DNA of 64,000 nt, taken from Bacteroidota bacterium. GTDB taxonomy: Bacteria > Bacteroidota > Bacteroidia > AKYH767-A > 2013-40CM-41-45. Where the stretch lies: positions 1 through 64,000 of the forward strand of contig JADKKE010000005.1 in assembly GCA_016720655.1 (NCBI GenBank). Direction: 5' to 3'. The translations under genes and the position numbers were made by a program. The stretch's first letter is position 1, and the number at the start of each line of letters is the position of its first letter. Below, piece after piece: positions 9,559 through 19,100 of this stretch. Under the pieces are notes generated by a model, which ran no database searches, was not told where the DNA came from, and worked only from the letters and a program-made list of their open reading frames with translations.

Positions 9559-12339
9559 TTATTTACTGAGTTCAAACAATGCTGAAAAATAAGCCATCCT
9601 GCCAACAACCGGACCACCGTATACAGTGAATTTACGGTTATCGAACAAATTCGAGCTGCCGAGCTTGAATGTACAATGGATCTTTGGAATTTTATATGTA
9701 ATCTGAGCGTCTACCAAATTGTAAGTTGGTACAAATCCTGTGAATTGCGGAGAGCCCTCAAAATCGAAACCTTGTATCCATTTGTAATTGATATTGAAAC
9801 CGACATTATGGATGTGCATGGTTTTGAAAACATACACATCCAGATCCCGTGCACTGAAACCGATATTGTATTTGTGTTCCGGTGAATTGAATGCCGGAAT
9901 CAAAGGATCTGTTGAGTTGCCGCGGTCGAGAACATTGTAACTGTAGTTTCCATTGAGTGCGAAAAACTTCTTGAAATAATACGTTAGTCCGACAGATACA
10001 CCACGCGTAGTAACTTCGTCTTTTGAATTCGTGGCCACACGATAAATGTTGTTTACATTCAGAAGATTCACTGCCTGAACATAATCTACAGAGGCTCCGA
10101 TTTTGTATCCGATAAATTTTTTATACCAGCTGTAGTATCCGACAAGATCCATGTACAAATTCTTGAACAAAGTAGTTCGGTACCCAACTTCAACGGTTTT
10201 CACTTGTTCCGGGCGAATGGGATCCACATTAAAATAGTCTAAGGTGTCTACATTTTGTGTGTTCAATTCATTCAGCAGACTTTCGATGGTAACGAGAGAA
10301 TCAAAACCATCGAGATTTCCAACGAGCAATGCACGACCAACATCGTAATATAAATATTGATCAGCAAGTGATGGGTTTCGAATCGCAGAAGAAAAAGACA
10401 CTCTCACAATTTGAGCCGGGTTGAATGTATAAACTCCGCTCAATGCAGGAGAAAATAAATAATCGAAATTTTCATTCTTATCCAGACGCGCACTGAGATC
10501 GATTTTTAATTTGTCGTCGATAAATCTTTTTTGCAAACCTGTATAAAATCCGAACTCACGGTTTTTAATCACATATCCTCCTGTATCCCTGAAAATGGTT
10601 CCCTTTGAATCCGGGCGGTATTCCCGGAAATTACCGCCCACAGTGATCTCCATAAATTTGGGAGTGAATTTGTATTCGGCATGGAAATGTGTGAGTGCAG
10701 ATTTGTCATAAAAACGGGATCCACCATCCGTGTATAAAGTAGTTGTAATTGCTTTGAATGCGGAATCAAATGCAGCAGTACCGGGAACGAAACGAGGATA
10801 TTGTCCGGTGGTTGTGACTGTCTGGTCTGCATAACCACGCGTTTCTTCGTGAAATTTGTAGAGTGTATCCGGATAATTTTCAAACAACCATGGATTGATA
10901 GCATTGACATAATCTGTATACGTCGGATACTGATTCGGCTGAGGATAACCCGGGAGTTGCCGGATTTTATTTCCGTAGGAAGTATTCCAGTGATTGCTAT
11001 ACGCCTGAGCCCATTGCCCGTCACTTCTTGCTGCATTTTGCAAGAGCAATGCTGTTAAAAATGCATCGTAGGAATTCCCTGCATTTTCATTGGTTGTATA
11101 CGCACGTACGAAAAATTTTCCTTCCTGTCTCACTTCAACACGCTGCTGATAAAAATAAATGTCTTTCAGACTGTACCTGTTATCACCCTGGTAGACTGTC
11201 GTGCCATTTCCAAAATTCGAGGACAGAATAACTTCTATTTTTTCTGTTGCTTTATAATGCAGGGCAGCATTTAATTTCAGATTCTTTGTTCCGTAGTCAA
11301 CAATATCCTTTTCTTCATAACCGGTCCTGTACCAGATTCCAAGACCCGGACGACTTACGGCAATTGCGGAAGCATCATTCTGATTGTTATACTCATCACC
11401 GTACCTGTTCACTGCATCGTATCCCCCGGGATTATTTTCTTTGTCCTTGGATTGAGGTGTAGCAGCCATGTTATCGGCAACCCAATCATTTGCCTGCATA
11501 TAAAATGCATTGATCTTGTAACCGAATTTGTCTTTGCCCGCTTTATTTTTGAATACCTGAGCCCAGCGAAGTGCTCCCTGCATCAAGCTTCGTTCACCTG
11601 TTTTCAATTCGATTTCGAGTCCGGGTTTGATGAAGGGACTGCGCGTGTTCATACTGATCACACCATTGAAAGCATTGGGACCATAATATGCGGAACTCGC
11701 TCCGGCCACCATATCCACTTTCAATACATCCAGCTCAGAACAGCCGAGAAAATTACCGAGCGAAAAATTCAATCCGGGAGCCTGGTTGTCGACCCCGTCA
11801 ATAATTTGAAGTGAACGAACCGGAGATGTACTATTGAAGCCACGGGTGTTTACAATGGTGAAACCCAAAGAAGCGCTCGTGAGATCAACACCTTTGAGGG
11901 TTCCTAAAGCTTCGTAAAAACTGGTTTGCGCACACTCTTTAATCGCAATTATATCCATCGATTCCACTGTGAGCGGAGATTCCTTTTGCTTTTCCGAAAT
12001 CCGGCTGCCGGTGATTTCGATGCCTTTTAGTTCTACCTCTTTTGATTTGAGTTTCAGGTTTAGTCCTTTATCGACGGATGTTACTTTAATTTCCTGTGGC
12101 TCATAGCCAACAAAGGAAATGACAAGTGTTACGGGCAATGCCTGCTTCACTTCCAATTCAAATTTTCCATCAATATCTGTGCTACTGCCGATGCTTGTTC
12201 CTTTCAGCGAAACAATGGCACCGATAATTGGCTCATTGGTTTTTCCATCACGAATGACACCGCTAATTTTTTGAGCGAATGTGCTGAAGGCGCAACACAG
12301 GAAGCATCCGATACAAAGGATGGTATTGAGAATTTTCAT
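9559..12339 (-). CDS. TonB-dependent outer-membrane receptor with carboxypeptidase-regulatory domain
   Basis: 926 aa. A signal peptide is followed by a CarboxypepD_reg-like domain (KISGVIRDGKTNEPIIGAIV, residues about 24-105). Next come a plug domain (about 115-235, with VNTRGFNSTSPVRSLQIIDG and DMVAGASSAYYGPNAFNGVI) and a long beta-barrel ending FTVYGGPVVGRMAYFSALFELSK with a terminal aromatic-rich strand. The protein should import a substrate across the outer membrane with TonB energy. The layout without an adjacent SusD argues for a siderophore or other small-ligand receptor rather than a glycan SusC. It lies downstream of the MbnH/MbnP-like operon on the same strand but 528 bp away and with its own promoter, so a link to copper uptake is only a possibility. 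Confidence 0.88.
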   Translation of the reverse strand: MKILNTILCIGCFLCCAFSTFAQKISGVIRDGKTNEPIIGAIVSLKGTSIGSSTDIDGKFELEVKQALPVTLVISFVGYEPQEIKVTSVDKGLNLKLKSKEVELKGIEITGSRISEKQKESPLTVESMDIIAIKECAQTSFYEALGTLKGVDLTSASLGFTIVNTRGFNSTSPVRSLQIIDGVDNQAPGLNFSLGNFLGCSELDVLKVDMVAGASSAYYGPNAFNGVISMNTRSPFIKPGLEIELKTGERSLMQGALRWAQVFKNKAGKDKFGYKINAFYMQANDWVADNMAATPQSKDKENNPGGYDAVNRYGDEYNNQNDASAIAVSRPGLGIWYRTGYEEKDIVDYGTKNLKLNAALHYKATEKIEVILSSNFGNGTTVYQGDNRYSLKDIYFYQQRVEVRQEGKFFVRAYTTNENAGNSYDAFLTALLLQNAARSDGQWAQAYSNHWNTSYGNKIRQLPGYPQPNQYPTYTDYVNAINPWLFENYPDTLYKFHEETRGYADQTVTTTGQYPRFVPGTAAFDSAFKAITTTLYTDGGSRFYDKSALTHFHAEYKFTPKFMEITVGGNFREYRPDSKGTIFRDTGGYVIKNREFGFYTGLQKRFIDDKLKIDLSARLDKNENFDYLFSPALSGVYTFNPAQIVRVSFSSAIRNPSLADQYLYYDVGRALLVGNLDGFDSLVTIESLLNELNTQNVDTLDYFNVDPIRPEQVKTVEVGYRTTLFKNLYMDLVGYYSWYKKFIGYKIGASVDYVQAVNLLNVNNIYRVATNSKDEVTTRGVSVGLTYYFKKFFALNGNYSYNVLDRGNSTDPLIPAFNSPEHKYNIGFSARDLDVYVFKTMHIHNVGFNINYKWIQGFDFEGSPQFTGFVPTYNLVDAQITYKIPKIHCTFKLGSSNLFDNRKFTVYGGPVVGRMAYFSALFELSK

Positions 12340-12362
12340 CAGGAAGGGAATTCTTGGATATC

Positions 12363-12394
12363 CAAACCTACGTGTTTAGGAGTAAATAAACAAA
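12363..12394 (-). promoter_or_regulatory. Bacteroidota-type promoter of the TonB receptor
   Basis: On the minus strand TTTG (12394-12391), 20 bp and TAGGTTTG (12370-12363) match the Bacteroidota consensus TTTG-N19/21-TAnnTTTG exactly. The start codon at 12339 is 23 bp further on. This supports independent transcription of the receptor. Confidence 0.75.
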
Positions 12395-12399
12395 TCCTG

Positions 12400-12867
12400 C
12401 AACGAACCTTGTACTTGCTTTAAAATCAATGCACGACCTGGAAGAAATGCCAATCTCAACAGGATTTTTAAGAAGAAACATTGGGAATTAAAAATTGGCC
12501 CAAAATGGACAATGAGTTCAATCAAAGTAATACAGATGGTTCTGTAAACTCTTATTCCACGCATTCACAAAACCCTTTTGCACCAAAGTTTATATTTTCA
12601 AAATCCGGGATCATTCAATTGCTTTTTAAACCGCAGAGTGCGCAGAGTTTTAAACGCAAAGTTCGCGAGAGGTCTTCACTTTTTTGCCATACTTAATGGA
12701 AAGATCCTGGAGAATGGCGGATAGACTCTGCATTTTAGATTTAAGATTTTAGATTTTCAAAATCCTGTATCGTTCAATTGCTCTACTAAAAAGTGGGATA
12801 AATAAGTGGATCACATTGAACAAAAGTATATTCATGGAATCACACCGAATTTAAGCGCAATGAAAAT
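12400..12867. repeat. Intergenic region with a 35-bp direct repeat and a CGCAGAG word array
   Basis: The gap between the receptor and the MbnH-like gene contains no convincing gene. A 35-bp sequence occurs twice in direct orientation (12589-12623 and 12748-12782) with about four mismatches; both copies contain ATTTTCAAAATCC and TTCAATTGCT. Between them lie a CGCAGAGTGCGCAGAG block (12632-12647) and an array of TTTAGATT/AAGATTTT words (12734-12756). The two direct copies bracket about 125 bp. Confidence 0.7.
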
Positions 12868-13916
12868 CTATTTCATCGCGGGATCTGCAAATCTTCTATC
12901 CATTAAAAAAGTTTTATCGGTGAGGGTTTTCAAAAATGCAATGAGATCTGATTTATCATCTTCGCTAAGTCCGACAGCTTTTTCGATGCTTTTATCAAAA
13001 TCAGGAGTAAAGAATTTGCCATCAGCATAATGATTCATCACTTCTTTGAGATTTCGGAATCGCCCGTCGTGCATATAGGGATAACTCACTTCTACATTAC
13101 GCAAGGAAGGAACTTTGAATTTCATTTTATCCTCGTTTACACCGGTAATGGCAGCTCTCCCGGAATCTTTGAGTGATGTATCCGGTTTCAAGCCAATGTT
13201 GCGATAGGAATTATCTGTAAACAAAGGCTCCTTGTGACACGTTTCACATTTGCTCCGGAACAATTTCAAACCGTTCAACTCCTGGCTACTGAATTCCATT
13301 TTCCCTTCCAGATATTTGTCGTAAGGTGAATTGGATGAAATCATCAGTGCCAGAAACTGAGAAAGCGATTTCAATAATCGTTCTGAATTAATTTCGTCGC
13401 TGCCGAATGCTTTATTGAACATTCCGGGATAAAGGGAATCGTTCCGGAGTTTTTCCAGGACACCGGCAACGCTCTCGCCCATTTCAATCGGGCTGGTAAG
13501 AGGCGCAAGAGGCTGGAGATCGAGGTGATTAATTCCACCATCCGCCATGTAAGCATCTTTCCAGATGAGATTTTGCAAAGCCGGAACATTCCGTTTTCCA
13601 AATTGCCCGAGCATGCCATGACTTAATGCATGATCAATGTGCGCAAAGGCTGCAAAACGCTGGTGGCAACTTGCACAACTGGTGAAATAATCTTTGGAAA
13701 GAATAGGATCGTAAAACAATTTCCTGCCAAGAATAAATCCTGCAGGAGTAATTTTATTTTTTTTAAGATCGTAGAGTGGTTGTGGAAAACCTATGGGAAT
13801 CTTTAGCTCAACATCCTTTTTGATATACTGAAATACGGATTCTCCTGGATGAACCCATAGAGAGCAGTAAACAACACAAGCAATGCAAGGACAATCAGAC
13901 TTTTTCGAATCTTCAT
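12868..13916 (-). CDS. MbnH-like di-haem cytochrome c peroxidase (MauG family), N-terminal frameshift
   Basis: Two c-type haem sites are present: CASCH (near residue 75 of the mature frame) and CETCH (near residue 225), with the spacing of the MauG/bacterial di-haem peroxidase family. In the characterised methanobactin system, the MauG relative MbnH oxidises a tryptophan of its partner MbnP to kynurenine. Adjacent MbnP-like and MbnH-like genes here suggest the same chemistry in the periplasm. The long frame is open to 13935, but its first 30 residues look random. A second frame starts at ATG 13916, overlaps the stop of the MbnP-like gene as ATGA, and encodes a classic signal/anchor (MKIRKSLIVLALLVLFTALY). 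The two frames must join near 13840-13865 by a one-base shift. Reconstructed length is about 349 aa. Confidence 0.82.
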
Positions 13917-14641
13917 TTTGCTTTGCTCTCTTCAAGAATAGAAAACATTTTGGAATAATTATCCGCTACCATTTCAGCATTGTGAAAGTCAGTAACAGAA
14001 TTCAACTTTGCCAAATCGAGGGCGACAGTATTTTTAAAGATCTCTGCAACATCCGCTTTGATCGAAATTTCAGATATCTCTGAATCTCTCTCTTTCAAAG
14101 TCAGGATAACCTGACGGATACAATTGGCCGGAGTTTTGTAACCTCCAATGTGATATTCAAAAATATTTCCGTTGGCTGTAGATTCCGGAGATTTTCCTTC
14201 CAGTTTCAGAAAGATGTACCCGGTGTTCCATGTCCAGAACATTCCATTCACAGGATCCAAAGCTCCCGACTGAACCCCGCTACAATTCAGAATGCTGTCG
14301 ACTCCCAGAGTAAACTGAACGGAAGCATACTTTCCGGCCGGAATATCTTTGAGCAGAAAATGCTTCGAACCAGAATCTTCTTCGTTGATCAGGAAAACTT
14401 CTTTGGAAAACTCTTCTTTTCCGTCATTTCTTTTCAGTCTAAAATTGCTGACATAGTATTTGAATTTGCTGACAGTAAAGTTTTGGCCGAGAACATTTTT
14501 GTACTGAAGGGAATCCAAAATCAATGCTTCAGTGCCAACTGCATGTTCAAAGCGAATGCTGAAGTTTGCCTGAGAATACAAGGTATTCCAACTGAAAAAG
14601 AACACCAACGCAAGCACCGAAAACCTCAGCCAATGAATCAT
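13913..14641 (-). CDS. MbnP-like periplasmic protein
   Basis: 242 aa with a signal peptide (MIHWLRFSVLALVFFFSWN, cleavage near LYSQA). It matches the MbnP family by FSIRFEHAVGTEALILD at the start, KFKYYVSNFRLK, and the central GMFWTWNTGYIFLKLEG. The last motif carries two tryptophans, one of which would be a candidate for oxidation to kynurenine. Known MbnP proteins bind copper after this modification. It sits between the YHYH protein gene (35 bp upstream) and the MbnH-like gene (ATGA overlap), so the pair is translationally coupled. Copper binding is inferred from the family and was not tested on residues. Confidence 0.8.
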   Translation of the reverse strand: MIHWLRFSVLALVFFFSWNTLYSQANFSIRFEHAVGTEALILDSLQYKNVLGQNFTVSKFKYYVSNFRLKRNDGKEEFSKEVFLINEEDSGSKHFLLKDIPAGKYASVQFTLGVDSILNCSGVQSGALDPVNGMFWTWNTGYIFLKLEGKSPESTANGNIFEYHIGGYKTPANCIRQVILTLKERDSEISEISIKADVAEIFKNTVALDLAKLNSVTDFHNAEMVADNYSKMFSILEESKAK

Positions 14642-14676
14642 GCGTACAAAGTAAGGATATTCTGATTTGGAAGAAA

Positions 14677-15882
14677 TTATTTCACAACAACGATCTTTTC
14701 CACCCGGCTCACATTTTTTGAACTGAGATGCAGGAAATAATTTCCGGAAGGGTATTTTGTGAAATCGAGGGTGTAACTGATACTCGGTTGCATGAAATCG
14801 AAAGTTTGTAACAAACGTCCCTGCGTTGAATACAATTCCCCTTTGATATTGTTCTCACTTGCCGGATCAAAATAAATGAACGCATATTCATTTATAATAT
14901 TCGGTGTGATCTCGAATTTAATCTGCGCGTTGATTTCGTGGATTGCAGTTGTGCTGTCTGAATACACTGTTGTAGGCTCTGTAATCGTGACATGTCCGGA
15001 GCCAGGCCCTGTATTGCCTTGCTGTACTACACCGTAGTATGTACCATACATAGTATAGGGAAATACAGGGTTGAGGGCTGCGTCAATGGTAACGAAGTAA
15101 GCATAAATTCCGGAAGGATATTCCGGTGTCACACAAAATCTTCCGTTGCGCTCATCCAGATCACCGGAGCCTTGGGTGTACACATGGTCTTCAATAAAAC
15201 AACCGGCAGGATAGGTTCCATTCACGGCAGGACCATTGGCTCTTGTTGTATTTGTTGAAAGAACATAACTGCTTGTCATTCTTTTAATCGGACCGCTTCC
15301 GTTCGTATTGGTAAATGCATAGGCACCATAAATCGGGAAGCCATCGAAAGCATATCCAATGACAGGAGAATGATTCAAGCTATCCGCATCGTTGTACAAA
15401 CAAGTCGGACTCACATGATGATGGTATTCTCCCTGCTGCTGTGGGTGGCCCAGACAATTGTCGAATCCCGATCCTTCCCAGTAGTAAGCATTCCGATTCC
15501 AGATGCCCTGGTTTTGGTAGGACATCGCATCCGATACATTAAATACACTCACTCCGTTGGACCAAACACCTGTATGGCCAAGTCCGATCGTTGTCGGATT
15601 GCCGGTATTTTGCATCGGAGAACGTGTGATTTTAAAAACAAAATTCTGATTGGATGGAGTATTCGGATTTCCGGTCCAAGGTCCAATGCTGTAGCCAGGA
15701 ATGCATGTACAACTGATGTATACATTTCCGGTAGAATATTGTACTACCTGCACATTTGAAGGAATACCATTGTATCCGGTTCCTCCTGTTGTGTTCCTGA
15801 TCCAGGTTGACAATTCAGGACTTTGAGCAAAGAGTAAAGAAGAAAGAATTAAAAATAACAGGGAGAAGATTCCTTTTTTCAT
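14677..15882 (-). CDS. Secreted YHYH-domain protein with T9SS sorting domain
   Basis: 401 aa. Signal peptide (MKKGIFSLLFLILSSLLFAQ), then a YHYH domain (residues about 30-300) recognised by PGYSIGPWTGNPNTPSNQNF, YWEGSGFDNCLGHPQQQGEY and HSPVIGYAFDGFPIYGAY. The name-giving motif reads YHHH (GEYHHHVSP) instead of YHYH. The last 75 residues (ending NVSRVEKIVVVK) are a T9SS type A sorting domain. As first gene of an operon with the MbnP-like and MbnH-like genes, it may take part in periplasmic or surface metal handling; the histidine-rich motif is compatible with that. The biochemical role of the family is not established to my knowledge. Confidence 0.8.
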   Translation of the reverse strand: MKKGIFSLLFLILSSLLFAQSPELSTWIRNTTGGTGYNGIPSNVQVVQYSTGNVYISCTCIPGYSIGPWTGNPNTPSNQNFVFKITRSPMQNTGNPTTIGLGHTGVWSNGVSVFNVSDAMSYQNQGIWNRNAYYWEGSGFDNCLGHPQQQGEYHHHVSPTCLYNDADSLNHSPVIGYAFDGFPIYGAYAFTNTNGSGPIKRMTSSYVLSTNTTRANGPAVNGTYPAGCFIEDHVYTQGSGDLDERNGRFCVTPEYPSGIYAYFVTIDAALNPVFPYTMYGTYYGVVQQGNTGPGSGHVTITEPTTVYSDSTTAIHEINAQIKFEITPNIINEYAFIYFDPASENNIKGELYSTQGRLLQTFDFMQPSISYTLDFTKYPSGNYFLHLSSKNVSRVEKIVVVK

Positions 15883-16135
15883 GATGATTAATTTTTTGCA
15901 AAAATTAGCAGCGCTGAACGCCTGTAATTCCTTGCGATAAAAATAGGTAGAAAAATGAATTAAGGAAGCTTCTGCGAAGGCTAATTACCGATAAAATCAG
16001 GTCAAATACCGATGTTGAAGATCCGGCAACTGCAGATTCAGGGCAATAAAAATTAGAAAAACGGTTTCCGTTCAAACACGCCAAACAGAAAGAATCTGAA
16101 TTTGTTGCAGGTGAAAATAATTCAAGAAGAAAAAA

Positions 16136-19100
16136 TTATCTGTTCACGATGAGTCTGCCCGTCTGTGAATGACTGGAGGTTCGGAAACGATAAATATATA
16201 TACCCGGGCTCAGCAGACTTCCATCGAAACGAACAATGTGTTCACCGGCCTGAATCTCCTCATTAATGATCGGTTTTATTAACTGACCAGCCAAGTCATA
16301 GATTTCGAGATTGACCTTTTCATTTCGTTTCAATCCAAATACGAATGTTGTGTAATCAGTGAATGGATTTGGAAAAATATAGAGTGAAGTATTGTTTTTC
16401 AATTCTTCAATTCCAATGATTCCATCCTGAATCTGCACTGTATCGCATTGCGTACAATTTCCGGAATCGGTGATACACAAAGTATAAATACCTGCTGATA
16501 GATTCGTCGCCTGCGAAGTGGATTGTCCAGAAGGAGTCCACAAATAAGCATATGGCGGCAATCCACCTGCCAGCTGAACCGGATGCAGATCCATCATTGC
16601 AACCCTGACAACTTGCATCAATATGCTGCAATGAAATACTCAATGGAGATGGTTCCGCGATCGTGAATGACCGATTGATAAAGCATCCGTTACCATCCGA
16701 AACAACAACCTGACAAGTTCCGGGACATAAATTCGATTGCATCATTACCGTATCCCCGTTGCACCAGTTGAGATAATAGGGTTGAATTCCTCCCGAGATA
16801 TTTACTTGTGCAGAACCGTTACAAGCACTGTAGCAGGTTACATCCTGTGCTGTCACAGAAGCAGTCAATGCTGCAGGCTCTGAAATTGATGCTGAGGAAG
16901 TCGTGAAACAACCGAGAGAATCCGTAACAACAACAGCATATGAACCTGCGCCAAGATTTACTGCAGAGTCTGTCTGTTGTCCGCCAGGGCTCCAGGAGTA
17001 GGTATATGGTGGTGTTCCGCCACCTGCGTCCGCATAAATAAATCCATCCATGGCAGCATTGCAATTCACATTGTTCGCAAACATAAGCACTGCCAATGGA
17101 GCAGGCTCTTCGAGCAACATTCCGATTGAATCAGTGCAACCATTCGCATCTCTCACAACAACACTATACAATCCCGCGGAAAGAGCTGTAGAAAAAGCTG
17201 TAGAAGAAACATTGGGTGTCCAGGTATACTGATACGGCAAGGTGCCACCGGACACAGCTACTGAAAGTGCACCATCCGAATTTCCGTTACAGGTAACATT
17301 TTGCACTGAAGCGGGAGCTACCTGAGGAGAAGTGTTCGCTGCAACAGTTGCACTTGCCGTTTTGGTACAAGCATTCGCATCGGTAATTGTCACTGTATAA
17401 TTTCCTGCTGAAAGGTTCTGAATGCTACTGATTGTATCCAGGGTTGGCAACCATGAATAATGATATGCTCCTGTTCCACCACTTACATTTGCTGTCACAG
17501 ATCCATTGTCCATCCCGCACATTGCAGCCTGGGTTGTCATTAGTATCGAGATGGAAGTGGGTTGTGGAACATTAACCGGAGAAGAAGTTGTACATCCCGC
17601 GAGATCCGTCACTGTAACAAGATAATTTCCGGATGAAACAGAACTAATTGTTGAAGTAGTTCCACCGGAAGGTGTCCATGAATACGTATATCCCGGAGTT
17701 CCGCCTGTAGCAATTACAGAAGCAGAGCCGTTCGATCCGCCGAAACAGGTTACAGGGACATTACTCATTGATACAGACAATGCAGACGGTTGTGAAATGA
17801 TAATTTGTTGTAAACTGACACAACCACTCATATCCGTTGTTGTGATTGTATATACACCTGCATTCAATCCACTTGCAGCAGATGCCGTCCCTCCGGATGG
17901 TGACCACGAATAGGAATAGGGTGTCATTCCTCCACTCGCAAAAACGGCTCCACTTCCATTCGATCCACCATTACAACTCACATTGCTCTGATTTGAAATG
18001 CTTGTTGCGAGTCCGGATGTACTGGCTACAATTGCAGTGGAAGTTACTGAGCAAGAATTTGCATCTGTTACTGTTACTGTATATGTTCCTGCACTCAAAG
18101 CATTCGCTGCTGAACCCGTACCTCCCGCAGGAGACCAGAGATAGGTATACCCCGGAGTTCCACCGGAAGCAATCACTGTTGCAGTGCCATCCCCGGCCCC
18201 ACACGTCGACGGAGTGCTTGATGTATTAGCACTTATTGAAGAAGCTTGTGTGATCGTTGCCTGTGCATTTGCAGTACAGGAATTTGCATCGGTAACGGTA
18301 ACGGTATATGTACCTGAAATCAGGTTATTAATACTTGCCAATGTAGAATTTCCGGGTGACCACTGATAGGTATAAGCTCCAGTTCCACCGGAAGGATTTA
18401 CTGTAGCGCTGCCATTGCTTCCACCGAAACAAGTGACTGAAGAAAAAGATATACCGGCATTGATGGCTGATGGTTGAGTGAGTACTGTACTTGCAGTAAT
18501 TGTACAACCTGAAGCATCGGTTGCTGTTACTGTATAGTTCCCTGATGATAATTGTGAAGCAGTGCTACCTGTTCCTCCGGATGGTGACCAGGAATAGGAA
18601 TAAGGTGCTGTCCCTCCATTGATGGATGCTGAAGCCGAACCGTTGGCACTGTTGAAACAAGTTAGTGAAACTCCCGACACACTTGCGGACATTGACACTG
18701 GTTCTGTGATGAGAATTGTAACCCGTCCTTCACAGCCCACAGCATCGGTAACAGTAACTTCATATGTTCCTGCGATGAGTCCGGTTGCCGTACTTTGATT
18801 TCCTCCGGATGGTGACCACAGATAAGTGAAAGGAGCATTTCCTCCACTTACATTTACGGAAGCACTTCCATTTGCTGCACCATTACAGGAAACATTGCTC
18901 TGGTTGCCAATTGATGCAACAGGGGCTATAGGATTACTGATAAATGCATCCGCTGAATCTTTACAACCACGCGAATCAGTTACTACTACACGAACACTTC
19001 CTGCACACAATCCTGTCGCGATAGCTGTTGTTTGTCCATCAGACCATAAATACGAATACGGAGGAGTTCCGCCTCCCGGTGTTGCTGTGGCTGAAGCATT

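Noticed and set aside
9456..9617. 54-residue N-terminal extension of the hydrolase paralog
   Set aside because: It precedes a complete signal peptide at 9455 and overlaps the end of the receptor gene.
13917..13935. Start of the MbnH-like gene at 13935
   Set aside because: The resulting N-terminus has no signal peptide, whereas the ATG at 13916 in the neighbouring frame does and is coupled to the preceding gene.
16407..16560. Alternative C-terminus of the CotH/SprB protein ending at 16407
   Set aside because: The other frame gives a full SprB repeat and a T9SS sorting domain; this one is out-of-frame sequence.
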